This document shows positions 47,157 through 62,740 of a DNA stretch of 64,000 bases, piece by piece. The position numbers and the translations under genes are program-made. The notes under the pieces are model-generated. The model was given only the letters and a program-made list of their open reading frames with translations, was not told the DNA's origin and ran no database searches. Position 1 is the first letter of the stretch. Every line of letters begins with the position of its first letter. Origin of the DNA: Castor canadensis. Lineage: Eukaryota; Chordata; Mammalia; Rodentia; Castoridae. The stretch spans positions 5,831,333 to 5,895,332 of the forward strand of contig NC_133399.1 of assembly GCF_047511655.1 (NCBI RefSeq), written 5' to 3'.

Positions 47157-50100
47157 GGGGAGTTTTTGTTCATTTGTTAATTTCCTAACAGTTTTTCTTT
47201 ACATGATCTATGTTCTTAGATTATATGTCTTTGTTTATGTTTAGAGAACTTTCAACAATTTACAAAATTCAGATACTGGTAACACATTCTGTGAATTTTA
47301 AAATATTTTCCTTGTCTTCTGGCTGTACAATTTCATTCACTTTCATGTTGATTCTTTGTTCTTCTTGTTCTTGTCCTCTGTTGAGCACCTAAGTGATAGT
47401 TTCATTGAACTTCTTGTATCTCCATCTTTATAATTTCTATATAATCCATTGATGATTTCTCAGTCTGTACTGATATTAACTTCTGTGTACATAGTATTTC
47501 CACTTTGCTGTTTCTTCAACATGCTTGCCTACAATCCTCTGATTCTACTTTAGACTGTCCCAAGAATGTCTTTGTGAAATGAATCTGTTGCCTATGGTTT
47601 TTCACCATTCAATATTCTCATTGTCAAAATAAAATTTTGGACCTAAGGCCCAAGCTCCTTAGTTGTATCATTCTACTTCCAGCTAATTGCCCTTCAATTT
47701 CAATGAAAGAAGCAGGGAAAGGAGAATTATGACACAGCTAGGGATATGCTGTGAGATGAAGCATATCAGTGTAAGCACTGAGCTCATGCTCATCATATGC
47801 AGGTTACGGACATGAAATTGGCAAAGATTGAAATAGGGAAAGAACAAGGGGCAGTATTCAAAGGTATGCATAGGTAAAGGGTTCCAGTCACAGGTGTGGT
47901 CTAGTTGTTATCACTCAGCTGTAGTTCTGGGAGAGGTTCTGGATTTGTTATCCAAAAGATGGTCCTTCCAAAGGAGGGTCTACTGTTGGGAGTAGATTTG
48001 GTTTCAGGTCATGAAGAAAATATCTATCTTCTCCTTCCTAGATTCCAGTGGGGCTGCATGGTGACTGCCAAGAATGGCTCAGAGAATAGACTGATTGTAA
48101 ATGAAGAGATGCCATGTTTTTTCCTGATTTTAGTTGATGGACTGAGTATGGAGTCCATGCTTTTTAGCAAAAGCAGTCTGAGGAACTTCTACAATGCTTT
48201 CTGTCTGACGATCCACATTTCCCTGTCTCATCATATTTGTTGTTATTTGTTTCTTGTGTGTGAACAGTGAATACGGTATTATTTTCATGCACAGTTTTTC
48301 CATTTTCCTGGCCTGGCCTAGAACTACAATTTTCCTGAGATCATAGGAGATTTGTCCCCATGGGAAAATGTGTGTGAAATTCTCTCAGCATATTCTAGGC
48401 TCCATTTCCCAGTTGAAGAACAAGGGTCCATTCTGAAAAGCAGGTTCTGCTTAACTACAATGAGTCCCCAAGCCAGACCAGGTAGGGACCAGGGAGGAGG
48501 CCTAAACTGCTGAGGGCTGTTGCTGGGTTCAATTATTTTGTAATTGCTCTCCCCCAGGTAAGAGATCACTTCCTCTGTTTCTCAGATCTCAAGGGGTGGG
48601 TTCTGGATCCCTAGCCAGTGAGAACTACATGGGAAGTGGTGAATCACAGGCTGGTCTAAGGAGGACCCTCTGCTTATTACAGGAAATGACTTCCAGTCTC
48701 TACCATTTTGGTGTGATAGTTACAGCTTCTCATCTACCTAGTAACTGTGCTTGCTTATTGGTATTTTCTTCATTTCTTTCTTTTTTTTTGCAGAACTGGG
48801 GCTTGAAGTCAGGGTGTACTCCTTGAATCACTCTGCCTTCCTTTTTTTGTGAATTACTTTGTTAAGACATGGTCTCACAATCCATTTGCCTGGTCTGGCT
48901 TCAAAACATGACCCTCCTGATCTCTTCTTACTGAGTAGCTAGGTTTATAGATGTGAGCCATTCACATCCTGGTTGTTCTTACTTTCTTGACTGATGATGG
49001 GTAGATTGAAGGAATAGGTGTGAGAAATCCTTGTCCATATTGATAAGTAACTGATACTAACATACTGTGACCACACCAGGCCTTTTTTACTATTCTACTG
49101 AAGTTTCACTTGCCCTGTCCTGCAAGTAGGTCCTTCTCTGTGAAAACAGTGGCTATATCCTTAGATGCTGAGTGTTGAGTATTCTAAGCAGACTCCTGGC
49201 CCCATTTCCACGTGAAAGCAACAGAGTTCTTTAGAAAAGCAAGGTGCAGGTTCTGCTTAAATACAATGCATCCCCACGTGGGGGAACATAAGGTCCAGGG
49301 AGGAGGCCTGGTCTCCTAAGGTCTGTGCCTGGAATCACTTACAGGACCTGCATTTTGCCAGGTGGGGTATCACTTCTCCTGTCACAGAGATCTAAGGTGA
49401 CAGGGCCCAGATTCAGTAGCCAATGAAAATTGCTTAGGAAAAAACTGTACAGGCTGACCAATCATAATCCAATGGGAGGAACGACTAGCATCTAATCCTT
49501 GGAAAATGACTTTCTGGTTCCCATCATTTTCTGAATTACTGAGGTTTCTTTTGATATGGATGCTGTGGGATTCAATCTCATTCCCACTACATGTGTGCTC
49601 CACTAGATTGGAGGTCAGAAGCCAATCATCATAAAAGGCCAAAGTCGTGTTTGTGACTAGTGTCCTCTCAGGAAGATGAGGATATTGCACCTGCTTGAAA
49701 CAGTTGTAGAGACCTTGTCCTCTGTAGCACAGAGCTGGAGTCTGATGCCTTAGTTGCAAGGAGTACCTTGTGGCCCTCCATCCTAAATATAGGGTGTGGA
49801 TTTGCAAAGATGAGCAGGACCCTGTTATCATGTGCTCTACCTCTGAGTTACCTCATCTATCCTGGAGCCCTTGATTCTTTCCCCAAATGAGGTGATGGTG
49901 GGAGGTAGTAGGTTCCTAGCTGAGAAGCTATGATCATTGGTGTCCCCACTCCCTCCAAAATTCTCAGGGTAAAATTGATGGTTCTGAAGTATGTAAAAAT
50001 GTGGAAGCAGGGTTTTAAATGCACATCCAGATCCCAGACATGTGCTACTTAGGGTTTTAGGAAATTCCTAAATTTACAGAGAGCTCACATTGCACAACTT

Positions 50101-51395
50101 ACTGCAATGGTGGTGCACTTACACTTGGGTATCAAATGGGAGGGTTGAGATTGGAAACTTATCATGAGCATAATTGATGTTTTCTTTGCCCTGTGTCTAC
50201 ACAGCATTTTCCAAATTTGAAAAGAAGATTGAGGCAAGATATGAACACAGGGTCTCAGTGTCAGGAAAACCCCAAAAACAGAGTGCAGGTATCTCAAAGA
50301 AAGGCTATTTTTTCAAAAGTGGTAAAGAGGACCAAAACGTAGTATAAAGAAGCTGAGAGATAATGGGTAATAGGGACCCTTAAATTAGGTTGTGAACCAA
50401 AGATCCTTGGCCTTGAGATTGTGTTTCATGTAATAATAAAGAAAGAGTTGATGTAGTGACTCAGGCTGAGGATGAGTCAGAGACTTCCTGGGAAGACTAT
50501 AGAATTTCATTAGGATACTTTATATAGTTAAGATTCTTTTTCAGATGATCAAGTAAGATGATGAATTTGAGGTGGATCGTGGAAGAATGAAAAATGTGAG
50601 CTTCCCTTGTTGGGCATCTAAGAATAATGGGAACATGAATGATGGTGGGGTGGTAATCTTAACCACTGGTGTTGCCAAGATTACTTTGCTTAGGTAAGTT
50701 TTCAGTTGCTTGTGTTTTCATTCATATAATTTGTCTAGTCACAATATAATTTGTGACAATTGAGGAAGCCTGTCATAGACCATGTTAAAGTCAGAGACCT
50801 TTAGGATCTCCAGCTAAAAGAAAGGATTTATTCACTTGAGAGGTTATTTTCTTTGGTGATATATTTAAAAAACTGCATTTGTTGTTCATCACAAGTTCTG
50901 GCACAGAATTACTAAAACTCTTAATATACCTTGAACAAGAGGAACAACTTTGATTGTTATCCTTTGCTCCTTTAAGTGGTATCTACACAAATGCTAGTTA
51001 GGTGGTACATGCTACCATCCAAGATAAACAAGGGTCCCTCAAACCGTGATCCTTCTGACTTCAGCCTCCGAAGTACTTAGTATGACAAGTGTGAGCCATC
51101 AGGGTCTAAAAAGTTCTTCCTTCTGTATTGTGTATTGTAATCATCTTTTACCTTGGAAATAGAAGTAGCCATTGCTGGAAAGTTACTGATTAGTGGTTTG
51201 AAGTAGGAAGATAACACTAGGAGGAAGGCAATCTTAGGTAATCTTATATTAATATAGGTTCATTAAAACTTGAATTTGTTTTGTTTATGTCTTTTTTGTT
51301 TGTATCATTTACTTTAATTTTTCCAGTACTTTGAATAGACTGTATGGCCCAATCCCCAAAAATAACGAGAGCAAAAAGACTTGAAGTATTCAGAT
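47157..51395. repeat. Duplication block C
   Basis: Direct duplicate of block B and, from about 48305, of block A. It carries the same SINEs (48780-48975 and about 51040-51110) and the same X-family LTR material (48300-48650 and 49080-49570). The 149-codon minus-strand frame (49831-49382) is not open in block B. Confidence 0.85.
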
Positions 51396-51399
51396 TTTA

Positions 51400-51700
51400 T
51401 CTTTCCTATTTCCCATGGAATTGGATCATTGTCCATGATATTGGAGAATATATTATGTGTTTTCAAGGAGGAACTAGGGTCCAGATTTTTTGCTTTTAGC
51501 CACCATTGTATGATGTGTTTTCTGTCATCAATCAATTTTCTCTTACTTCAACATCAAAGGAAGACTGGTTCCCATTTCTCTGAGGTCTGTTTGTTAAACC
51601 CTTTCTCATAGTACAGTGTCCTTGATAATGTAGTTGGAGCATTATTTATATAACATGATAGGACACTTTGTGTTCTTTCCTTTGCACTCTTCCATTCTTC
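51400..51700. repeat. Relative of the terminal duplication (1-230 and 56890-57200)
   Basis: 'gccaccattgtatgatgtgt' and 'aatcaattttctcttac' recur at 47-96 and 56993-57042. It marks the join between block C and the gene region. Confidence 0.65.
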
Positions 51701-52781
51701 TTCTTCATTATTCTTCCTTTTCTGATAGTGGTTCTTGCTATGTAGATCAGTCCAGTGTTTAACCTGTGATCGTTCTGGTGGAATTCCAAGGTTAGGCCTC
51801 CACAAGTGGGTCAAGGGATCACTTTCTTATTCCAATTATTTTTTATTGCTGTGTGCAATTTATGATACTGATTACACTTTGAAAAGTTGTTTTGTTCATG
51901 AGTTTTAAGGTGTATTTTTGAAATTCCAAAATTGTATACGCCTTTGTTGATGTGATGACTTGTTGAAATCTATCTATTTCTAGGGACACTTGCCACATTT
52001 CTCCTTTCTACACTGTGTTTTTGCATGCTAAAGCAAAAACTAACTTTATCTGAGTGGTACTTCATGAATCTTATTTAGCTTTAACTTTGGGTCGGTCTGT
52101 AAGAAACCAGGTAGAAGCTTCCAAGTGTTCTCTCTTCATACAGTCATCAAGGAGGTGCTCAATTAAAAAAAAAAACCACAAAATTACTGTTTACAAAACA
52201 GAATACTGTTTGTCATACTAACTCTCTATTCATAACAATGAGTGCATTGTGGGTTATCTTACTACAAACTCCTTCTGGTGAACATTGCAGAAATGTGCAA
52301 ATAATGATAAATAGTATGTATACAGTAAGATTATTGGAATAAATTGCTTCAGGACACTCTCCCCTTTTTACACTTAATATTTGGTTTGGTGAGGTTCATC
52401 TCATTAGCAGTTCTGCAATGCCAGTAGACATGAAACTTTTACTCATGTATTAAAAGCATGATTTCTGCAGTCTATTTTCACCTGATATTCCTGTAATGGA
52501 AATTAAGAAGGAAATTGTCAATAGATTGCTACAATATCAGTGTATAAAATGTAATTTTTGTGACCATGCTCTACTTTGGATTTAAGAAATTGGTCCAGTG
52601 AGATATCAGAATTATCATGAAGTGCCTCTGAGTATAGATGGAGAATGAGAGTGTGATAAAAATAAAATGCATTGAATATGTGGAGACCACAGTACCATGT
52701 GAACTTATTACACAGAGACTGTGTGTTTCCACTACTGTGACACTCACAATTCTTCTCACAAATGTGTGTGGGACAAATTAG
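51701..52781. other. Intron sequence upstream of the KRAB exon
   Basis: No repeat or gene recognised. The splice acceptor before the KRAB exon is 'ggacaaattag' (AG at 52780-52781), with only a modest pyrimidine tract. Confidence 0.5.
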
Positions 52782-55197
<2,416 letters not shown>

Positions 55198-55960
55198 AAA
55201 CTTATGGATATATGCAGTGTAAGGAAGTGTTCACTCATTCCAGTCACCTTTGAAGCCCTGAAGGAACTCACACTGAACACAAACCTTATGGGTGTAACCA
55301 ATGTGGGGAAAGTGTTCACATGCCCCTCTACCCTTAAAAGACATAAAGGCACTTAGACTGGAGAGACAAGCTGAGGATATGAGCAATTTCCAGTGACATT
55401 AACAAATGTGAACTCACTCTGCAGAGAAACTCTATGAATGTAAGGAATTAGAGACAACCTATACTCTATCCAGTATCCTTCATACTCATCAAAGAATGCA
55501 AACAGGACAAAGCCAGTAGATGTAAGCAATGTGGAAAGCCTCCCTTAGTTCTTGTACCTCTCATGCACCTGAAAGAACTCATGGTATAAATAAATACTAG
55601 TGTCATGCCAAATATGATAAAACATTCACATATCCCTGTCTCGAAAATCATGAATGAACTCAGAAATACTATCAATGTAAGTAATGGAGGAATGCCTTCA
55701 CATTTTCCAGTAGTCTTCTTTGATATGACACAATTCACATTGTAGCACAATGCTGTACATGTGTGTAGTGTGACTAGGCCTTCACACATTCCACTGCTCC
55801 TCCAAAACATACAAAATTAAAAATGGAGACTAACTGGATTAAGAAAGCAATGTGGAAAGTCTTCACTCATTTATTTCCATGACTTCAAACATGAATGTCC
55901 ACACACTGGAGAGAAAATTATAGGTGTAAGTATAATGAACCTGTCTGTGTTCATTCTATT
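55198..55960 (+). pseudogene. Decayed zinc fingers downstream of the stop
   Basis: Finger phrases continue in shifting frames: 'ggtgtaaccaatgtggggaa' (55291-55310), 'tgtaagcaatgtggaaagcc' (55521-55540), 'gcaatgtggaaagtcttcac' near 55847, and 'cacacactggagagaaaatt' (55900-55919). They are broken by stops and indels. They show that an ancestor had a longer array. This DNA is now 3' UTR or flank. Confidence 0.85.
55589..55594 (+). terminator. Possible poly(A) signal
   Basis: AATAAA about 390 bases after the stop, within the decayed fingers. It is the first such hexamer I noticed downstream; its use is not shown. Confidence 0.3.
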
Positions 55961-56349
55961 CACCATCAAACAAATGTAATAATACAATTTGTGACTAACC
56001 TTACAGAACCAACATATATGGGAATATATTTTCTCATTTCCATTACCAAAAAATGCGTGTAAGATATCACAGTGGAGTGAAAATCTATATATTGAAGTAA
56101 TGAGGGAAAGACATCACCTATCATGCTTCCTTTTAGCAACATGAAGGAACTCCATTCTCTCACTCATGACACTGCCCAATTCATGTAACTTTTGTTAATA
56201 AGAGCATACCATGTTACCTGCTTTCCTACAGACATATGATGAAAAATGGTGTCAAGAGAACATTTGACTGATGACTTTTGCTTCCAGAGAATGGACTGTA
56301 CCTCCAAGCCACACATCACAACCAGTGTGTTTTCTCCTAGTTATTTTGG
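55961..56349. other. 3' flank, little recognised
   Basis: Faint finger-like phrases up to about 56150 (for example 'gtgtaagatatcacagtgga'), then unrecognised sequence. Confidence 0.4.
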
Positions 56350-56697
56350 AACAAGGGCCTGTGAACTCTTTGCCTAGAATGACCTCCAATCATGGTCCTC
56401 CTGGCGTACCCTCTCAAGTACTGAGATTACTGGCCTGAGCCATTAGCAATTGGCTTAAAATTTCTTAGAGATCTGTTGAGTATGTTTGTCCAATTTTTTC
56501 TCTAGAAACAGTATTTATGCTTCTTATTCTGATACCAGCCAGTGAAAACAGCCAGATGGAATCCTGCATCAATAGACTTGCTTAAGTGCTGGAAGGAGTG
56601 GCTTAAGAATTTCTTTTATGTTGGACTGGAATTTGGACTCAGCACCACATGCTTGCTGCCCAGGTTTTCTACCAATTAAGACACATTGCCAGCCCTT
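56350..56697 (-). mobile_element. SINE head and tail pieces (minus strand)
   Basis: The head-like piece at 56350-56460 and the tail-like piece at 56610-56697 ('ggctggcaatgtgtcttaat' reversed) are separated by other sequence, so they may be two insertions or one split copy. Confidence 0.6.
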
Positions 56698-56942
56698 TGT
56701 GTATCTTTTTGATTGTGACTTTAATATGCTGTACATTTTATAGTGAGACAGTGGCTTATTTAACTGGATATGTATAATAGGCTGACTTTGAATTTAGGAT
56801 GTTCCAACCTTTGTTTTCCAAATCCTGGCATGAAAAACATGTGAAATGATATTTGTGAATGGTTTAGATTTTATATATCTTGTTTCCCATTACAATTTGT
56901 ATATTGTCCAAGACATAGACAACGATAGAAAGCATGTTTTCA

Positions 56943-58045
56943 AGTAGAACTTGGATTTATCCTTTTATCATATTTTAAAGTGTTTATTGATTTGGCCACC
57001 ATTGTATGATGCCTGTTCTGTCAAGAATCAATTTTCTCTTTACATTGAAATCTAGTGAGGACTCCTTTGATTTCCATTGATATCTGTTTCTTAATCTCTT
57101 TAGAAATATAAAGATATAAAATCTCTTTATATAGCACATTTAATAGTACAGTTTCAAGATTTCTTAATATTAGACTATACATCACTTGTTATTCTCTTCT
57201 TTCTCTTGCCCTTTCTTCTTTTCTTGTCATTCTTTTTTCAAGATTATTGCTGTGTAGACCCCTCCAATGCTTAATCCATAATCTTTCTGTTGGATTTACA
57301 ATTTGGGCCTCTTTTTTGTCCCAAAGGAACAAAAATTTGGGCCTTATTGTGAGAATAGAGGATCAGTTTCTTTGTTTCCTTTTTCTTTTTTTTTTTCTGG
57401 TCTTGGGATTTGAACTCAGACCTTTTTGCTACCCACGCATATAGTGTACCCTATGACCCACCCCTTTTTTGTGTGTTAAGTATTTTTAAGGTAGGCTCCT
57501 TCAAAGTGTGTCAAACATAAGCCTCCTGATTGCTCCTCTTCGGCAGCTAGGATTAAGGTTTGAACTATTAGTGCCCACGTCTGGGGATTGCTTTCTTTTT
57601 CCAGTGAATTGAAATGCCTTAAGGCATTTATTCTACATAATATAATTTGTAAAGTGGATTTTGCTCCATAGCTTACACTGTATTGGTGGAATTAGAGAGT
57701 TGCAAACATCCATGAGAACCAGGATAACTCAGAGTAAATACAGTCAGTTAGGCACAAAAAACTACTCCTTCTCCTTGATAGGGAAATATGAGAAATAGGA
57801 CAAAAAATATAGCCATATTATTTTCTTTAAAAAAATGCTTATTGGCAATGCTATACAAAAATGCTAAGAGGCATATGGAGGAATGACCTCAGTAAACAGC
57901 ACATGTGATCAAACTTCTTCACAAGATAAAGGGCATATTAGAAGAGTGTTAGGGATTTTTGAGGTCACTGCTTGGTAAAACAATTTACAAAGAAATGAGC
58001 ATAGGGTAAGCCAGAGGTTTATTTGGTAAGCAATGAGGAACTAAC
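56943..58045. repeat. Right copy of terminal segmental duplication (pairs with 1-1050)
   Basis: Same order as 1-1050, including the shared SINE pieces at about 57395-57600. It lies 1.7 kb beyond the ZNF stop codon, which predicts what should lie just left of this window. Confidence 0.85.
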
Positions 58046-58480
58046 CAAATGGTTGCAACACAGTAGTGGCATTGTTGGTCACCATCTCAGGCCCTGTTCT
58101 GGGAGAGTTTCCAGAGTTCTAATCTGCAAGGTATTCCACCTAAGCCATTTAAGTCTAAGTTATAAGTCCTTGTTATTTAAGTCTCAAAGTAGAAATGCCT
58201 TTATCAAATAGAACACAACATCATTAAAAGTCAGAATACTTCTAGTTCAATACACTGTGCAGGTGAAAATAACTCCATGAGTATGGACCAAAAAAAAAAA
58301 TAATAATTTGTCTTTACTTAAATAGAAGGGCTTGGCAAAAAATAAGAGTTTGCCATCTATCAGAGGTCCCAGTAAGGGCTTGACTGTCTACTATCCCTAT
58401 GTAAGATCAGTTCTTTAAAACCTCTTGGCTTTAGTAAGCTCTTGAAGTCTGGCACAAGTGACTCCATCTAAATTGGGACA
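57947..58480 (-). mobile_element. 3' LTR, family U-related (minus strand)
   Basis: On the minus strand it follows a polypurine tract ('gacaagaggggagagc', 58496-58481), starts TGTCCC and ends near CCCTAACA. The AATAAA near 58025 belongs to its poly(A) region. Its last part overlaps the terminal duplication and is partly present at 960-1050. Confidence 0.6.
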
Positions 58481-58496
58481 GCTCTCCCCTCTTGTC

Positions 58497-60960
58497 TCCA
58501 AACTGACTAAGAGCCTCCTCTGACTTTTTCCCTTTAACTTTTCCCCCAGAATACATACTCATTACCTTTCTATATTCTTTCTGATTATTGATTTGTTGAC
58601 TTTGTAACCTGTATTTTTAAAATGATTTTATAAGAATTTTAAATTTAAATATTTTTCTTCCAGTTACACTTATATTTGTACTATGCACACCCTTGAAGAA
58701 AGGCAATTTAAATCTGTTTATAAGTAACTTAAAAACACTTTTGTTAATCTTATTATGAAAGAATTGAATGTAAATTACACTCATGACAAAATAAAAAACA
58801 GATTGAGGTTACTGTCCAAAAAAATCCCTGTGTTTTAGTTAGACTTGTTAGACATAAAACTTTGAAAAACTTTTATTTAAAGTAGCAGCAGAAGTGGTGG
58901 AGAGGAGAACAGCAAACTTTCATTTCTTGGCATTAAACCAATAATAAGAATCATCCTAAAGATGTAGAAACACATGCATATGCAGGAAAGTTTTAAATTA
59001 GCCATCCACAAATATCAACTTCAGCATGCATTCAGTTCAAGAACATGTAAAAATTAACTAAGTGGCCACAAGTACAATGATCTCTTATTTAAAAAGTTTT
59101 AGGAGCAGATTGAGATGTTTCTCGTGCTGATCTTTTAGGAATCATTTCGGTTAGCTTGATATCTAAAGCAAGATTCAATTCTAGGAATGTGTTTTGGTTC
59201 ACTTTCAGTCTCCAATAAGACTGTTACCATAGCTATCAGATTTTTGTATCTAATATGTGAATCATACAACACACATACACAGAATTCACTCAATGACACA
59301 GTAAACAATAACATTTATTCTGAGTGCACTCAAAGATAGTGAGGGCTTTACTTTTGCCCTAGGGTTTTTTTTTTTTATAATCTCTAATAATAATTTCCCT
59401 TGGGCTACAGTAGCTTACATTGGGCTACCATACCTTTGTTATTAGGCAAACATTTGAAGTAAATTTAGGGAGCCTATCCTTGAGTGTAGGGTTGGCACCC
59501 CATATACTTGTCTGGACAAAGGATATAGGATGCACAAGTAGGACATATAATTTCACAGTAAATTTTTTAAAATTGGAATTTGTATGACAAGCTGAAAAAA
59601 GGGAAGACTTATGGTAAAAAGGATCGTATCTGCATTGATACAAGGAATTGTAAAAGGAAGAGTGAATTAATTCATGAAGAGTTAATCTTAGGTAAGGGGC
59701 CTGTTGATACATATCCAAATGGCTTATTGAATCCATAGCAGAAATCAACAGTGCTTTCCTTTTGCCTTTCAGCTAATGCCATAACCTAGAAAACTGAGAT
59801 TTTAATTTAAATACTTTGCATATTTTTAGACATAACATTAAAATTTTGTCTTTTGTCTTTCCTGACTGTGTGCAAGTGAGGCTGAGGGCATGGGTCCACA
59901 ATCCAAACATATGGTACCTTAGCAAAGAGAACACATGGGCCAACCCTGGGTCAACCCCTGCAGTAACCTGGATATGGTCTCTACCCTCTGCTGGTCTGGA
60001 CATATCTGCAATGGAAAACAGCCTTTCTTAAAAGCAAGACTTAAAGGAGAAAAGCTGTTAGTGTGTTCAGGCACATTTAGAGGCTTAATTTTATGTGGAA
60101 GATCAGGAGGTCTGTACAGAAAAGTAGCTCCAGTCATCAGCCAGATGTCATTTAGATTTGCAATTGATCTCATGTTTGCAGTTCTGGGACGATGTAAATC
60201 ACTGAAAAGTCTGAGAGAACTGACTTGACCAGAATTTTCCATTCCATTTCTCCTTTGTCCATTTCTTTCTCTGTTGTCCTCACACAGATGGCTGCCTGGG
60301 AGAGGAGACATGTGCAGAATATAGAGTAGGAAGGGTAAAAGTAACCTCCATAATGGCTGAGAAAGATTTAGAGAAAAGAGTTTCAAAGTTAAACATTTTG
60401 TATATCTTGGGAGATGAGGAAAGTGGAAAGCATGACATAAACAAGAGTTGAAGTCGGAGAAGTCAGTTTTCAATAGATGATAGAAAAATGTGGGGAGGGG
60501 GTAGTATTTTTGTTTAGGAGGAGAATAGAGAGAGGGAGAGACTGGAGCATAGATGAACAGAAACCTGGATGTCGGGGAACCTCCAACCATGTCCCAAGCA
60601 TTGGACATTTTTGAATCTGTGATGAATTTGGAAATAGAAACTGGCCTTTTTGGGCAAATGGCCATTATTCAGTAATTTACATTGGGGCCAAATCATTTTA
60701 CAATATAAAATTAGCCATTTGGGTTTAATGGTCTTTGTGAACTCCAAAGTCTGAAAGTTGAGAGACATGACAATGGACTGCCCCTCAGGGCATTGGATGA
60801 TTTTGACCAATTTGTGGATTGGAAATAAAGGTTTGGAAATTAAGAAAGTTCCAGTGGACCAAAGGTCCAATATTGAGACAATTTTGTGGGACCTTAAGGT
60901 CCCCAAACTGGACAATTCCTGTAGGACCTAGACTGAGATCCATTGGTGGTGGGTAATACC
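58497..60960 (-). pseudogene. ERV internal remnant, env-like, with a long open stretch
   Basis: Minus-strand sequence upstream of a polypurine tract and 3' LTR, collinear in part with 37091-38200 (plus). Its position argues for env. One frame is open for 248 codons (60665-59919), including 'IANLNDIWLMTGATFLYRPP', and another for 107 codons (59748-59425). I recognise no catalytic or Env signature, and multiple frame breaks separate the pieces. T/A-rich sequence at 58600-59400 has no usable frame. Confidence 0.5.
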
Positions 60961-61039
60961 TGCAGTGGCCCTAATTGGTAGCATAGACATAGCAGATGGC
61001 AGGAGCAACACCACTGCCAACTGCTAGCCTAACTGTGCA

Positions 61040-61450
61040 TGCATGTGGATATTTTTAGGAGTCCCCAGAGAACAGCAGGTGAAACCACTCAGTTAGTGGA
61101 CAGAGGGAGTCTCTCCCTCAGCAGAGCTTTGTTGTGATCCACAGTTGGATCTCCAGGGTAGGATGTACAGACACCTGAATAGAGGAACACACTCACCAAA
61201 ATTTGAAGGTCAGTGTTGGACACAGGTCTAGTGATGATAGCCTCTGTTGGAGCCATGAAAGAAAGGAAAGAGTGGGAGAGCAGTGAAAACAAGGGAGAAG
61301 ACAGTGGGAAGGAGGGAGCAAGATTTCAGCCTCCAAAGAGTGTCCAAGAGTGAGCCTGGGAAGAGCTGCTGCTGTCCACTGCTTTCCAAATTGTGAGAGT
61401 GCAGAGCTGGTTGTTGAACCTACACAACTACCTCAAGTTGTGGCATCATA
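61040..61450 (-). mobile_element. ERV leader, paralogue of 3370-3786
   Basis: The minus strand after the LTR reads 'gatgccacaacttgagg', the same decayed Lys-type primer site as the left copy. It runs into the env-like remnant below 60960, so most of gag-pol is missing. Confidence 0.5.
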
Positions 61451-61789
61451 TGTTGGAAATGAAAGAACAGTGTGGAATGGATAGACAGGAGATGACTCAT
61501 ATGCCAGCACAGGGTTTAATGTGGAGAGGGATCCCAGCAAGAGAGCTGAAGCCCACTGCAGCTTGCAGACTGGTAGATAATGGAGGTGGGTAGAGAAGTC
61601 CCAAGAAGGTCACTGGATGGGATAATGCTCAATGATCCCCTGACACTCCTGAGATAATGGATTATGGGTGAGTCATGGCTTAAGGTGGATGTCTAGTTTT
61701 CTTTATGTTTGGGTGGAGTGTTTTTAATAAGTTACCTTTAAGGGGGAAGGGTCCCAGGTACTACATGACTCCCTTTGTTCACCCTAACA
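61451..61789 (-). mobile_element. LTR, family Z (minus strand), likely 5' LTR
   Basis: Paralogue of 3787-4144, slightly shorter. The poly(A) signal has changed to 'cattaaaccctgtgctg' here, whereas the left copy keeps AATAAA. Confidence 0.7.
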
Positions 61790-62291
61790 GGATGTACAAA
61801 AAATCTTTACTTTCTTCTTCCCTACTTGCATTCACAGAAAACATTTACTCAAGGTCATTGCAATGTCAGGTATAGACAAGGTGATCATAGCTTATGCTAT
61901 GAAAAAATTTTTAAAAGTTACATATGGGGTATGGATAAAGATGGGGAAAAGAATCTTCTCTGCCATAAAGCAGCACATTGTTACTTGAAATGCATTTAGC
62001 TTACTTGTAAAAGAGTTTTGTTATATTGAGGAAATAACCATAAATTCCAAAAACAGTTGATATCTTGTGTAGAAAGAAATTGTGATAATATAATTAATTA
62101 ATGTAATGAAGGACTACAGCTATCTGAGTGTCTCCAATGGTATAATGCTTGCAGAGTAATCACAACACTTTGTGTTCTCCCACACTGTTCCAACAAAAGT
62201 GAATGAATAAATAAATAAATAAATAAAGGATTTAAGCATGACTGTAGAAACACACCTTAATATGAAATACATAATTTTCTAAATTTTTTAC
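61790..62291. repeat. Duplicated spacer, paralogue of 4145-4632
   Basis: Same order as the left copy, ending in a longer (AAAT)n run at 62203-62228. Confidence 0.65.
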
Positions 62292-62716
62292 TGTTGGAAT
62301 TAAAGATCCTCCAGTGTTGAAACAGACTCATGAGAGACAGAAAATCTTGAAAAGGCAATTTCTTTTGATCAAAAGGGTGCAAGGATATATTCACTCCAGC
62401 TGAGAAGACAGGTGAACACAAAATGGCTGACTGTGGATTCTCCTTATATCCCTGATGCAATTGTTCCTGTCACTTACCTGGGATTTGTGAAGTTCAAAAG
62501 TTTACAATCTTTCTCAATTGACTAAAAGTCTTGGAAATGTGTTCACATACACCATTTGGCAGGGAATTTTTGTGGTCAATGCAGTTGTACAAGAATCTGG
62601 AAGAAGAAACAGTAACCCTTTACAGCATGCAAGTCAACAAAAATGGCGACCTGAGGAATTTTAAGTAATTGAACAGGGTGAAATATACTTTTATAGAGAA
62701 GATCATTTTTCTTACA
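62292..62716 (-). mobile_element. 3' LTR, family W (minus strand), uninterrupted
   Basis: TGTAAG to CCAACA on the minus strand, preceded by the same polypurine tract as the left copy. The L1 insertion site (near 62357) is empty. Confidence 0.7.
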
Positions 62717-62740
62717 ATTTCCCCCTGCTTTTAATTTAAA

